Positions 15,070 through 23,428 are shown, counted from the stretch's first letter. The stretch is DNA of 46,126 nt from AA29 sp041481445 (GCA_041481445.1 JBGPBV010000039.1:1-46126), one strand, 5' to 3'. Notes: generated by a model not told the origin, from the sequence alone. Numbers and translations: made by a program.

Positions 15070-16782
15070 TCAGGGGAACAGCGGTGGGGGCACCCGCCGC
15101 TTCGTGGCGTGCTCGAACGCGTAGCCCAGCGCGATCAGCCGCGGCTCGCTGCAGGCCATCCCCGTGAAGCTCACGCCCAGCGGCGCGGGTTTCGCGTTGA
15201 AGCCCTCCGGGAAGGCCGGAGTCGGCGCGTTGGGCACCGTGCCGAAGGGCACGATCACCGTCGGATAGCCCGGCTTGGCCGCGATGGCGGCCCCGCTCGG
15301 GCCCGGGAAGACGAGCGCGTCGAGGTTCTGCGCCTTCATGACCTCGTCGATGCCGTGGGTGGCGGTGAGCGCGACGTCCCTGGCCCGGTCCTCCTCGTAG
15401 CGCTGCTTGTCCGTCGCGACGTCCATCTCGTCCGAGATGTCGAGGTTCGACTCGCCGTACTTGACCGCGCCCGCGCGCTGGTGGGTCATGTTCCAGATGC
15501 GCAGGTCGGTCAGCGTCTTGAACGGCGCGGAGGCCCCCAGGCTGGCCAGCCACTTGTTGAAGTCGCGCTTCATCCCGTACTTGAGGACGACCGAGCAGTC
15601 GTTGTCGCGCCCGCGCCCCTGCTCCGCCCCCGAGCACGTCCCCCAGTTCAGCAGGTTCTTCTCGCGCTCCTTCTCCACGACGCTCGGGATGTCCGCGGGG
15701 TCCACGATCACCGCGCCCTGCTGCTTCAAGACGTCGATCGCCTCCGCCATGACCTTCGCCTGGTCGGGGTTGAGCCCACCCCGCGCCTCCGTCGCCCCCG
15801 GCGGCGTGGCCTTGTCGTAGTAGAACGCGCGCGGGATGCCGATGCGCGCGCCCTTGAGCGCGTCCGCCTTCAGGAACTTCGTGTAGTCGTGCCCAGGGGG
15901 AGGCGCGCAGGCCTTGGTGGCCTCGTCGCTCGGGTCGGGAGCCGGCCCCTCGAGGACACCGAACAGGATGGCGGTGTCCGTCACCGTCTTCGCCATGGGC
16001 CCCGGCGTGTCCTGGTCGGCCACGATGGGGATGACGCCGTAGCGGCTGATCCGGCCCACGGTGGGCTTGATGCCGGCCAGCATGTTCTGGTTCGCGGGGC
16101 TGAGGATCGAGCCCGAGGTCTCGGTGCCGACGTTGGCGGCCCAGAAGCTGGCGGAGGTGCCGACTCCGGAGCTCGAGCCGCCGGTGAAGAGAGCGGGGCG
16201 CCCGTCGAAGGTCCCCTCGCGTGGATCGCGCCGCGGGTCGTAGGGGTTGTAGCCGTAACCATGGAGGGAGTTGTAGTTCGCCGGCATCGGGTAGGGCGCG
16301 CCCGCCACCCAGTTGGCCAGCTCGGTCATGCCCGTCTTGGCCACGATGATCGCGCCCGCGTCGCGCAGGTTCTTGACCAGGGTGGCCTCGTAGGGCGGGA
16401 CGTAGCCGTCGAAGGCCAGCGCGCCGCCCGTGGTCGGCAGGTCGGTGGTGTGGATGTTGTCCTTGAGCGCGATGGGGATGCCGTGGAGCGGGCCACGGAT
16501 CTTCTTCGCCGCCCGCTCGCGGTCGAGGGCATCCGCCTGCTCGAGCGCCTTCGGGTTCACGGTGATCGCGGCGTTGAGCTTGTCCTCGTAGGTGGCGATG
16601 CGGGTCAAGTACTGCTGGACCAGCTCGTGCGAGGTGACCCTCTTCTCCGCGAGCGCCTTCTGCATGTCGGCGATGCTGGCCTCGACCACGGTGAAGGGCG
16701 CGGCGGGCGCCTTCTTGGGCTTGGCCTGCACGGTGGACGCGAGGAGAAGGCAGGGCAGGACGAGGGCGGTCGATGGCTTCAA
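15070..16782 (-). CDS. Exported amidase-signature hydrolase
   Basis: A 570-residue amidase-signature (AS) family enzyme that hydrolyses amide bonds with a Ser-cisSer-Lys triad. A signal peptide (KPSTALVLPCLLLASTVQA) indicates export. The catalytic Lys lies in IALKDNIHT, the cis-Ser in GGSSSGVGTS and the nucleophile Ser in GTETSGSI. The frame is open up to 16899, but that would place the signal peptide 40 residues in. The TTG at 16782 has GGAGG 5 nt upstream and gives a standard signal peptide, so I chose it. Exported AS enzymes are common in soil Acidobacteria-like genomes. The substrate is unknown. Confidence 0.88.
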   Translation of the reverse strand: MKPSTALVLPCLLLASTVQAKPKKAPAAPFTVVEASIADMQKALAEKRVTSHELVQQYLTRIATYEDKLNAAITVNPKALEQADALDRERAAKKIRGPLHGIPIALKDNIHTTDLPTTGGALAFDGYVPPYEATLVKNLRDAGAIIVAKTGMTELANWVAGAPYPMPANYNSLHGYGYNPYDPRRDPREGTFDGRPALFTGGSSSGVGTSASFWAANVGTETSGSILSPANQNMLAGIKPTVGRISRYGVIPIVADQDTPGPMAKTVTDTAILFGVLEGPAPDPSDEATKACAPPPGHDYTKFLKADALKGARIGIPRAFYYDKATPPGATEARGGLNPDQAKVMAEAIDVLKQQGAVIVDPADIPSVVEKEREKNLLNWGTCSGAEQGRGRDNDCSVVLKYGMKRDFNKWLASLGASAPFKTLTDLRIWNMTHQRAGAVKYGESNLDISDEMDVATDKQRYEEDRARDVALTATHGIDEVMKAQNLDALVFPGPSGAAIAAKPGYPTVIVPFGTVPNAPTPAFPEGFNAKPAPLGVSFTGMACSEPRLIALGYAFEHATKRRVPPPLFP

Positions 16783-16849
16783 GGGTGCCTCCAGGGAAGA
16801 GGCCGCATGATCGGCCGAGGCGCGGGGGCTCGTCAATGACCGCGGAGCC

Positions 16850-16895
16850 TGGACGGAGTCCGATCGGCTGTGTACACTCCTGTGGAGGTGTTCAC
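16850..16895 (+). promoter_or_regulatory. vapBC promoter with two palindromic operator boxes
   Basis: TGGACG (16850-16855) and TACACT (16873-16878) are separated by 17 bp. The palindrome GTGTACAC (16870-16877) covers the -10. A second box, GTGTTCAC (16888-16895), lies just before the antitoxin ATG. The box centres are 18 bp apart and flank the GGAGG site, as expected for autorepression by an antitoxin. Confidence 0.5.
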
Positions 16896-16898
16896 ACA

Positions 16899-17099
16899 AT
16901 GCCGACCAACCTGAACATCGACGACGCCCTGCTCGAGGAAGCGGTCCGGCTCTCCGGCGAGAAGACGAAGCGGGAGACGGTCAACGCCGCCCTCCGGGAG
17001 TACGTGTCGAGGCGCAAGCAGCGCCGGATCATGGGACTGTTCGGGAAGCTGGACTGGGATCCGCGCTTCGACTACAAGCGCGAGCGCGCCCGGAAGTGA
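16899..17099 (+). CDS. vapB: VapB-type antitoxin
   Basis: A 66-residue type II antitoxin. The N-terminal ribbon-helix-helix part (MPTNLNIDDALLEEAVRLSG, then KTKRETVNAALREYVSRR) binds DNA. The C-terminal arm (IMGLFGKLDWDPRFDYKRER) is the usual toxin-neutralising segment. GGAGG precedes the ATG at a good distance. The last codons overlap the GTG of the toxin remnant (GTGA). The gene looks intact and keeps its operator, although its toxin partner is deleted. Confidence 0.88.
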   Translation: MPTNLNIDDALLEEAVRLSGEKTKRETVNAALREYVSRRKQRRIMGLFGKLDWDPRFDYKRERARK

Positions 17100-17209
17100 T
17101 CCTGGTCGACACCTCGGTCTGGTCGCTCGCCCTGCGGCGGGACCGCGTGGGGGCGAGCCGGGAGGCTGACGAAGCGGTCTCGCGCCATTTCCCGCTGCGC
17201 CTGGCCTGA
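17096..17209 (+). pseudogene. vapC: vapC toxin with large internal deletion
   Basis: The 37-codon frame begins VILVDTSVWSLALRR, the exact kind of start found in PIN-domain VapC nucleases, with the first acidic residue (Asp5). It ends RHFPLRLA, which looks like the extreme C-terminus of a VapC. The roughly 90 central codons holding the remaining catalytic acids are absent, and no frame or stop problem appears at the junction (around codons 22-28). It cannot be an active nuclease. The most likely cause is an in-frame internal deletion. The alternative, simple truncation with a chance C-terminus, is less likely given the RHFPLRL match. Confidence 0.7.
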
Positions 17210-17230
17210 AAGCCGGCTCCCGCGACGTCT

Positions 17231-18502
17231 CTACTCCGACCGCAGCGCCTCCATCGGCTCCAGGTGCGCGGCGTGCCAGGCCGGGTAGAACCCGAACCCG
17301 ATCCCGACCCCCAGCGCGACCACCAGGCCGGCCAGCAGCATCCCCGGCGAGAGCGCGGTGGGCCAGCCGGCCAGGGCCTGGATCGCGAACGACCCGCCGA
17401 CCCCGAGCACCGCCCCGATCACGCCGCCCACCGACGTGAGGAGGGACGACTCCACGAGGAACTGGGCCGCGATGTCGCGCCGGGCCGCGCCCACCGCGCG
17501 GCGGATCCCGACTTCGCGCGTGCGCTCGGCCACGCTGGCCAGCATGATGTTCATGATCCCGATGCCGCCCACGAGCAGGCTGATGGCGGCGATGGCCCCC
17601 GTGACGACGTTGAAGATGCGCTGGGTGCGCTCCTTCTGGCGCAGGATCTCGCGGGGCACGATGACGTCGAAGGTCGCGGTGCCGGTGGTGCGCTCGAGGA
17701 CGCGGCGGGCCACGTCCGCCGCCGCCCCCACGCGCTCGCCGTCGTCCACGCGCAGGACGATCTCGTCGATGCCGTCCGAGCGTCCGTCGCCGCCGCGGTC
17801 GAGCGCGGTCAGGGGCACGAACACCGCGCGGTTGACGTCGCGCGTGCGGATCGGCCCCGGCCGGCCGCGCGAGGTGACCGCGCGCCCCTCGGCGACGCCG
17901 ACCACGTCGTACCAGTCGCCGCCCAGGGTCAGGCGCTGTCCCACCGGCGGCTCGAACGGGAAGAGCGCGTTGGCGATGGTCGCTCCCAGCACGGCCACGC
18001 GCTTGCCGTCCTCGACGTCCACGTCGGCCAGGAAGCGCCCGGCCGAGAGCTGAAGGCGGGCGGCGTCGCGATAGGCGGCGGTGGTGCCGACCACGCCCGC
18101 GTCGGTGGCCCGCCCGCCCGCTTCCGCGGAGAGGGCGGCCTCGCGCACGGGCGCGGCCGCGACCAGGTGCGGCACCACCGCGCGCACGGCCTCCGCGTCG
18201 CGCAGCCTGAGCCCGCCCAAGGAGGCGCTCGCGGCCGAGCCGGCAGCGGTGGCGGCGGGGCCAGCGCCCCCCGTGCCGGGGCCCGCGCCGGGAACGGGAC
18301 GCGCGCGCATGGTCACGGTGTCGATCCCGAGGCTCCCGATCTGGGCCACCGCCTCCCGCCGGGCCCCCTCCCCCACCGCGGACACCGCCGTCACCGCCGC
18401 CACTCCGAACACCACTCCCAGGATCGAGAGCACCGACCGCAGCTTGTGCACGAGGAGGCTGCGCAGGCCCAGGCGCAGCAGCACGCCGGGCGACGAGCTC
18501 AC
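17231..18502 (-). CDS. MacB-type ABC transporter permease
   Basis: Inner-membrane permease of the MacB/FtsX family, 423 residues. A first transmembrane helix (about 20-42, VLSILGVVFGVAAVTAVS) is followed by a periplasmic MacB-PCD domain (about 45-300). The FtsX domain comes next, with three helices and the conserved ERTREVGIRRAVGA loop near residue 330. Unlike E. coli MacB, the ATPase is a separate polypeptide encoded just upstream, overlapping by 4 nt (GTGA). It is last in a four-gene operon encoding a tripartite efflux system. The substrate is unknown; macrolides, peptides or siderophore-like molecules are typical for relatives. Confidence 0.9.
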   Translation of the reverse strand: MSSSPGVLLRLGLRSLLVHKLRSVLSILGVVFGVAAVTAVSAVGEGARREAVAQIGSLGIDTVTMRARPVPGAGPGTGGAGPAATAAGSAASASLGGLRLRDAEAVRAVVPHLVAAAPVREAALSAEAGGRATDAGVVGTTAAYRDAARLQLSAGRFLADVDVEDGKRVAVLGATIANALFPFEPPVGQRLTLGGDWYDVVGVAEGRAVTSRGRPGPIRTRDVNRAVFVPLTALDRGGDGRSDGIDEIVLRVDDGERVGAAADVARRVLERTTGTATFDVIVPREILRQKERTQRIFNVVTGAIAAISLLVGGIGIMNIMLASVAERTREVGIRRAVGAARRDIAAQFLVESSLLTSVGGVIGAVLGVGGSFAIQALAGWPTALSPGMLLAGLVVALGVGIGFGFYPAWHAAHLEPMEALRSE

Positions 18503-19188
18503 GACGAGGACTCCACGCGCCCGTCGCGCAGCTTGACGATGCGCTGGGCCCGGGCGGCCAGCGCGTCGTTGTGGGTCACCAGCACCACCGTCCGGCCGTC
18601 GCGATGCAGCGCCTCCAGGAGGCGCGCGATCTCCTCGCCGGTCACGCTGTCCAGGTTGCCGGTGGGCTCGTCCGCCAGCACCAGCCGCGGCTCCGTCACC
18701 AGGGCGCGCGCGATGGCCGCCCGCTGCGCCTCCCCTCCCGAGAGCTCGGAGGGCCGATGGTCGGCGCGGTGCACGAGCCCCACCCGCTCGAGGCAGCTCA
18801 GCGCGCGCTCGCGCCAGCGCGCGGGGGGCAGGCTCGCGTAGAGCAGCGGCGTCTCGACGTTCTCCGCCACCGTGAGCTGCGGGATCAGGTGGAAGGCCTG
18901 GAACACGAACCCGATGCTGCGGTTGCGCAGGCGCGAGAGCTGCTCGTCGGCCAGCCCGGCCACCGCCGCGCCGCCCAGGCGGTACTCCCCGGTGGTCGGG
19001 CGATCCAGGCAGCCCAGGATGCTCAGGAGGGTGGACTTGCCGGAGCCGGAGGGGCCGATGATCGCGACGGACTGGCCCTCCTCGATCTGCAGGGTGACCT
19101 CGCGCAGGGCGACCACTTCGCGGGTGCCGCGGACGTAGGCCTTGCCGACGTCGCGCAGGTCGACGAGGGGAGCCGCCGCACCCGTCAT
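18499..19188 (-). CDS. MacB/LolD-type ABC transporter ATPase
   Basis: A 229-residue ATP-binding subunit driving the MacB-type permease. Walker A is GPSGSGKST (about 43-51). The Q-loop is in GFVFQAFHLIPQLT, the signature is LSGGEAQR, Walker B is RLVLADEPTGNLD, and the switch His is in VLVTHND. All catalytic elements are intact. The gene is separated by 19 nt from the upstream adaptor and overlaps the permease start. Lipoprotein export (LolD) is an alternative reading of the ATPase alone, but the adaptor and TolC neighbours favour efflux. Confidence 0.92.
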   Translation of the reverse strand: MTGAAAPLVDLRDVGKAYVRGTREVVALREVTLQIEEGQSVAIIGPSGSGKSTLLSILGCLDRPTTGEYRLGGAAVAGLADEQLSRLRNRSIGFVFQAFHLIPQLTVAENVETPLLYASLPPARWRERALSCLERVGLVHRADHRPSELSGGEAQRAAIARALVTEPRLVLADEPTGNLDSVTGEEIARLLEALHRDGRTVVLVTHNDALAARAQRIVKLRDGRVESSS

Positions 19189-19207
19189 GGGAGCGCCACC
19201 GGCGCTC

Positions 19208-20833
19208 TCAGGAGGACGTGAGCGAGCCGAAGTCCGAGGGGGCGGCGGAGGGATCGCGCAGGGCCACGCGGTCCCCGCGCCGCAGGCCCTTCTCGATCAC
19301 CACGAAGTCGCGGTTGGACGGCCCGAGCACGACCTCGTGCGCGACCAGCCCGCTCCGCGTGGCCACGTAGCAGACGTGCCGGCCGTCGCGCTCGAACACG
19401 GCTTCCAGGGGGACGCGCAGGGCCTGGAGCCGGCGCTCGACCTGGATCTCCACCGCCGCCGTCATGCCCGGCCGGAGGCGGCCGTCGGACTCGTTCACCT
19501 GGACGGTGACCCCGAAGAACTTGACCCCACGCCGCTCCTTCTCCTCCTGGGCCAGCGTCCCCACCAGGGTGACGGTGCCAGTGAGCTTGAGGTCGGGATA
19601 GGCCTGCACGCGCACGGACACGTTCTGGTTCTTCTCGACCTTGTGGATGTCGGTCTCGCGCACGCGCGTCTCCACCACCATCTTCGAGACGTCGGGGAGG
19701 ATGAGGAGAGGCTGGTTGGCCCAGACCTGGTCGCCGACCTGGGGCTTGCGCTGCTCGGACCCGAAGAAGACGTCCTTGTAGACGACGATGCCGGGCACGT
19801 CCGCCCGCACCTCCGTCCGCGCGAGCTGCTGCTTGGCCAGGGCCAGCTTGGCGCTGGCCTCCGCGATCCGGCTCTCCGCGCCCGTGATCGCCGCCCGTTT
19901 CTGCTCCAGGCGATAGGCCGCGGCCGCCTCGAGCTGGCGCGCGCTCTCCCGGGTGAGGTTGGCGTCCGCCTCCGCCTGCGACAGCTCCAGGGGCCGGCCG
20001 AACTCGACGAGGGCGGACCGCCGGCGCTTGGCCAGCTCGAGGTCCTCCCTCGCGCGGTCCACGGCCTGGGACGCCCGCTCCAGCTCCTGCTTGGTGATGA
20101 ACCCCTCGGCCAGGAGCGGCTTGAGGTCCTCGTGGTTCCCGAGGGCCTTGGCCAGGTCGCGCTCGGCGTTGGACACCGCCGCTGCCGCTTCCTCCTCATG
20201 GAGCCGGCCCTTGCCCGCGGTGACGTCGGCCAGCTCCAGCCGGCTGCGCTCCACCTTCTGGCGCGCCGCCGCCAGCTCCTCCTGGTTCTGGATGACCTGG
20301 AGCTTGAAGTCCTGCTGCGCCTTCTGGACGTCCGCCTCCGCCTGCGAGAGCTGGGCCTGGCTCTTGCGGATCTCCTCCTCGAAGGGAGCCCCGTCGAAGA
20401 GCAGCAGCATGTCGCCCTTCTGGACCAGCTTGCCCTCGGGGACCATGGCGATGATCTTGGCCTGGTTGCTCTGGATGGTGGAGGCGTAGGTCATGGAGCG
20501 CAGGGCCTGGAGGGTGCCCGACTCCACGACGCTCACGTCGAAGGGAGCCTCCTCCACCACCGCGGTGGCGATGCCCGCGGGGAGCCGGTTGCGCAGCAGC
20601 CAGGCCGCGGTCCCCACCGCGAGGGCGAGGGCGGCCACGACGAACAGGGTCCGGAGCGGGCGCTCGCGGGCCCCGGAGAGGAGGAGGACGAGGTTCTCCC
20701 GAGTCCAGTTCTCGCGCCGCAGCCAGGGGCGCGCCTCGCGGGCGGCCGAGCGGGCCACCAGCGTGAGCCGCGCGCGCGCCGCGCCCAGGGCGCGCCCGAG
20801 CTTCTCGCCGCCGGCGGGAGCGGGCGTGCTCAC
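19208..20833 (-). CDS. Membrane fusion (HlyD/MacA-type) adaptor
   Basis: A 541-residue periplasmic adaptor linking an inner-membrane ABC transporter to a TolC channel. A cytoplasmic N-terminal stretch of about 60 basic residues precedes the single membrane helix (about 62-80, LFVVAALALAVGTAAWLL). A biotinyl/lipoyl half-motif (about 95-150) leads to a very long coiled-coil hairpin (about 150-340). The second lipoyl half, beta-barrel and membrane-proximal domains follow. The coiled coil is longer than MacA's, resembling HlyD-like adaptors. Its start overlaps the stop of the TolC gene by 4 nt (ATGA). Confidence 0.9.
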   Translation of the reverse strand: MSTPAPAGGEKLGRALGAARARLTLVARSAAREARPWLRRENWTRENLVLLLSGARERPLRTLFVVAALALAVGTAAWLLRNRLPAGIATAVVEEAPFDVSVVESGTLQALRSMTYASTIQSNQAKIIAMVPEGKLVQKGDMLLLFDGAPFEEEIRKSQAQLSQAEADVQKAQQDFKLQVIQNQEELAAARQKVERSRLELADVTAGKGRLHEEEAAAAVSNAERDLAKALGNHEDLKPLLAEGFITKQELERASQAVDRAREDLELAKRRRSALVEFGRPLELSQAEADANLTRESARQLEAAAAYRLEQKRAAITGAESRIAEASAKLALAKQQLARTEVRADVPGIVVYKDVFFGSEQRKPQVGDQVWANQPLLILPDVSKMVVETRVRETDIHKVEKNQNVSVRVQAYPDLKLTGTVTLVGTLAQEEKERRGVKFFGVTVQVNESDGRLRPGMTAAVEIQVERRLQALRVPLEAVFERDGRHVCYVATRSGLVAHEVVLGPSNRDFVVIEKGLRRGDRVALRDPSAAPSDFGSLTSS

Positions 20834-22353
20834 GGGGCCGGCTCCGCGTCCACCTCGAGCGTGCCCGTCACCCGCATCAGGTCCACGCGGGCCACCTGGT
20901 AGCTCGTGACCAGGCCGACCAGCGCGCTGCGGGCGACGACGAGGCTGCCCTCGGCGTCCACCACGTCGAAGTTGGAAGCGAGGCCGCGCTGGTAGCGCAG
21001 GGTGGCCAGCCGGCGCTGCTGCTCCGCCACCTCCACGCCCTTGCGCTGGAGGTCGATGCTCTTGCGGATGCTGCGCATCTCGCGCACCGCCGTCCGCACC
21101 TCCGCCTCCACGTCGAGCTGCCGCTGGCGGAGCGTCCGCTCACGGGTGGCGACGTCGAGCTCCGCGGAGGCCTTGTTGGCGGAATCGCTGGAGTGCTCGA
21201 TGGGATAGGAGGTGCTGAAGAAGACGTTGACCTGCCGGTCGCCCGTGCTGATGGAGTGGCCGAAGGTGGTGCCGGTTCCGAACTGGGTGACCCCCACGTT
21301 GACGTCGAGCTGGGGCAGGAGGTTCTGCTTGGCCAGGGAGGCCGAGCGCCGGGCATCGCCGACCTCGTCGCGCGTCTCGAGGAGGTCGAGACGGTTCTCG
21401 AGCGCGCGCTGGATCAGCACCTCGACCGGCTCGACGTCGTCCTGGACCGTTTCCGGGATCGCCAGGGCCTCCGGCTGCAGCGGGTCCGCGGGGGAGAGGC
21501 CGAGCAGGGTCCGGAAGCGCTCCAGCTCCGACTCGAGGGAGGTCTCCGCCCGCACCATGGATTCCTGGGCCTGCGAGGCCTGCAGCTCCGCGCGATAGAC
21601 GTCGAGCTTGCTCACCAGGCCGACCTCGAGGCGCGCGGACGAGGCCCGCCGCAGGCCCTCGCTGCGGGCCAGGCTCTGGCGGGCCACGGCCAGGAGCTGC
21701 CGCTGCTGGAGGACCTGGTAGTACGAGCGGGTGACGTCCACGACCAGTCGCTGCCGCCCCAGCTCGTACTGCCGCTCCTGCGCCTCGCGGCCGCGGCGGC
21801 TGTTCCGCAGGTCGTTGAAGGTCGCGTTGGGCCCGAAGCCGCGCAGGAGGGGCTGGGTGAGGAGCAGGCGGAAGTCCGAGGCGCGGGGGAGCGGGCTCGT
21901 CTCCACCGTGTCCAGGTTCGACAGGGTCGAGCGCATCTGGGCGGACGCAGTGACGGTGCCGCCACTCCAGGGCACCTTCTGCTGGGCGTCGAACCCGAAC
22001 TGCGAGTTCTCCGAGGAGCGCTGGTAGCTGGGCGTGACCTTCGGGTAGAACTGGGCGCGGCTCACCCCTTCCCGCAGCCGCGAGGTGGTCACCGCGTCCG
22101 CGGAGTTGAGCACGCCGAAGTTGCGCTCCATGGCCGTGGCCACCGCGCGCGCGAGCGTGATCGTCGGCGTTCCCGCCGGCAGCTCCTCGGCTTCCGGAAC
22201 CGCCTCGGGGGGAAGGGCGGACTCTTCGGCCGCGCCGGGCTCGGGGGTGGCGGCGGGCTCCGGCGACGCCGGCGCGCGGGGAGCCGGGGCCGGAGGTGCC
22301 GCCGGCACCTGGGGTGATCCGGCCAGCGCCAACGTGAGGAGCCCGATCAGCAT
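20830..22353 (-). CDS. TolC-family outer membrane efflux protein
   Basis: A 507-residue outer-membrane channel. The signal peptide (MLIGLLTLALAG) is followed by a Pro/Ala/Glu-rich region to about residue 60. Two OEP repeats with long alpha-helical barrels follow (about 65-280 and 290-495), including the typical YQVLQQRQLLAVARQSLARS and VAEQQRRLATLRYQRGLAS helices. It is the first gene of the efflux operon. The ATG at 22353 has a GAGGT-type site very close upstream, and a GATAAT box (minus strand, 22383-22378) lies 24 nt before it. The low-complexity N-terminal region is unusual for the family. Confidence 0.9.
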   Translation of the reverse strand: MLIGLLTLALAGSPQVPAAPPAPAPRAPASPEPAATPEPGAAEESALPPEAVPEAEELPAGTPTITLARAVATAMERNFGVLNSADAVTTSRLREGVSRAQFYPKVTPSYQRSSENSQFGFDAQQKVPWSGGTVTASAQMRSTLSNLDTVETSPLPRASDFRLLLTQPLLRGFGPNATFNDLRNSRRGREAQERQYELGRQRLVVDVTRSYYQVLQQRQLLAVARQSLARSEGLRRASSARLEVGLVSKLDVYRAELQASQAQESMVRAETSLESELERFRTLLGLSPADPLQPEALAIPETVQDDVEPVEVLIQRALENRLDLLETRDEVGDARRSASLAKQNLLPQLDVNVGVTQFGTGTTFGHSISTGDRQVNVFFSTSYPIEHSSDSANKASAELDVATRERTLRQRQLDVEAEVRTAVREMRSIRKSIDLQRKGVEVAEQQRRLATLRYQRGLASNFDVVDAEGSLVVARSALVGLVTSYQVARVDLMRVTGTLEVDAEPAP

Positions 22354-22377
22354 CTACCTCGATCCGGAGGGAGGTCG

Positions 22378-22383
22378 ATTATC
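22378..22383 (-). promoter_or_regulatory. -10 box of the efflux operon
   Basis: The minus strand reads GATAAT, 24 nt upstream of the TolC-family ATG. It lies in the 115-bp space divergent from the PilZ gene. No obvious -35 or repressor palindrome was found here. Confidence 0.35.
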
Positions 22384-22468
22384 CATCCGCGCGCCGCGGA
22401 CCGTCAAAACGACGACGACGACGCCCGGGGCGGCTGTGACCGTCCACACTGTAAGCAGGGAGGCGCGG

Positions 22469-23197
22469 GTGATCCTGGTGATGGGCGGGTGCCCGGAGGA
22501 CGGCGCGTGGCTCGAGGACGCGCTGCGACCGAGCGGTCTTCAGGTGGCGGTGCGGCCGCTCGCCGACGCGCTCCCCTGGGGGCCGGGGCCCGTGCCCAAG
22601 GTCGTCGTCCTCCACGAGCGGCGCCGGCGCCAGGATCTCCTGGCCACGCTCGACCGGCTGCGCGCGGACCCCAGGCTCGGGCCCGTCCCCCTGGTCGTCG
22701 TGGACCACGAGCGCGACATCGAGCGATTCACCGCCGCCCTCGCCCACGGCGCCGCCGCCTGCTTCTGCCCGCCCCTCGACCCGGCCGTGCTCCGCGCGAC
22801 GGTGGCCCGCCTCGCGCGCTGGCGCGGCGGAGGCCGCACCCTCGAGCGGCGGCTCCGGCGCCGGCGGCCGCTGCTGATGCGCATGGACGTCCATCTGCCG
22901 GACGGGAGCGCCGTGGCCGGCCTCCTGCGTGACGTGAGCGCCACCGGCTGCCGGGTCGAGACGTCGGCCGCGGTCGCTCCCGGGGGTGACATCGCGCTGA
23001 CTCCCTACGGATACGACGCCTCGCTGGAGTTCCGCCTCGCGGCGAAGGTGCGCCGATGCACGGAGGTGGCACCGGGAGTGCGCGTGCTGGCCTGCCGGTT
23101 CTCGGGGACGGGCGCGGTGATGGCGCCCCGGCTGTTCGCGGTGCGGTCAGGCCTGGCGGCGGGCCAGACGCCAGCCGTAGAAGACCACGGCCAGTGA
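22469..23197 (+). CDS. Degenerate receiver domain fused to PilZ domain
   Basis: A 242-residue likely cyclic-di-GMP effector. Residues 1-118 have the receiver fold order (VILVMGGCPEDGAWLEDAL, then VVVLHE, VPLVVVDHE, GAAACFCPPLDPAVLRATV). The phospho-acceptor Asp is absent: the beta-3 strand ends in LHERRRRQD. Residues about 125-225 are PilZ-like, with a very basic RRLRRRRP segment before the domain and D155-V-S-A-T-G160 matching the (D/N)xSxxG motif. The start is a GTG with GGGAGG 5 nt upstream; an earlier in-frame GTG at 22438 is possible. The c-di-GMP could come from the GGDEF protein at 28040. The 3' end overlaps the convergent gene 23147-23428. Confidence 0.75.
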   Translation: MILVMGGCPEDGAWLEDALRPSGLQVAVRPLADALPWGPGPVPKVVVLHERRRRQDLLATLDRLRADPRLGPVPLVVVDHERDIERFTAALAHGAAACFCPPLDPAVLRATVARLARWRGGGRTLERRLRRRRPLLMRMDVHLPDGSAVAGLLRDVSATGCRVETSAAVAPGGDIALTPYGYDASLEFRLAAKVRRCTEVAPGVRVLACRFSGTGAVMAPRLFAVRSGLAAGQTPAVEDHGQ

Positions 23198-23428
23198 GAC
23201 GGCGGTGTCCACCACGAAGGCGGTCCAGACACCCATCTGGCCGAGGAAGACCAGGGCGGTGAGCGCCCCCTTGACCACGAGCCAGGGGACCACGTTGCGC
23301 CGCGTGAGCTGGAAGGGGACGCGGCGCCAGCGACTCACGGTCAGGACGGGCGCGGCCGTCTCGCGGGCCCGCACATCCGCGGTGGGTATCTCCCTCGGTG
23401 TGAGCATTGTCACTGCCATGGTTTCCAT
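23147..23428 (-). CDS. Small two-helix protein resembling a P1B-ATPase C-terminal tail
   Basis: A 93-residue protein with a hydrophilic N-terminus and two hydrophobic segments (about 47-63 and 68-86). The second half, NVVPWLVVKGALTALVFLG then MGVWTAFVVDTAVSLAVVF, ending GWRLARR, strongly resembles the last two transmembrane helices of heavy-metal-transporting P1B-type ATPases. The ATPase catalytic parts (DKTGT, HP, CPx) are absent and no larger frame exists nearby. It is either a decayed ATPase end or a recruited small membrane subunit. The start may be the ATG at 23428 or a later one at 23416 or 23407. Its 3' end overlaps the PilZ gene by 51 nt, which argues for care. Confidence 0.5.
   Translation of the reverse strand: METMAVTMLTPREIPTADVRARETAAPVLTVSRWRRVPFQLTRRNVVPWLVVKGALTALVFLGQMGVWTAFVVDTAVSLAVVFYGWRLARRQA

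Noticed and set aside
17231..22353. Lol lipoprotein export system
   Set aside because: The HlyD-like adaptor and TolC channel indicate tripartite efflux, not LolCDE.
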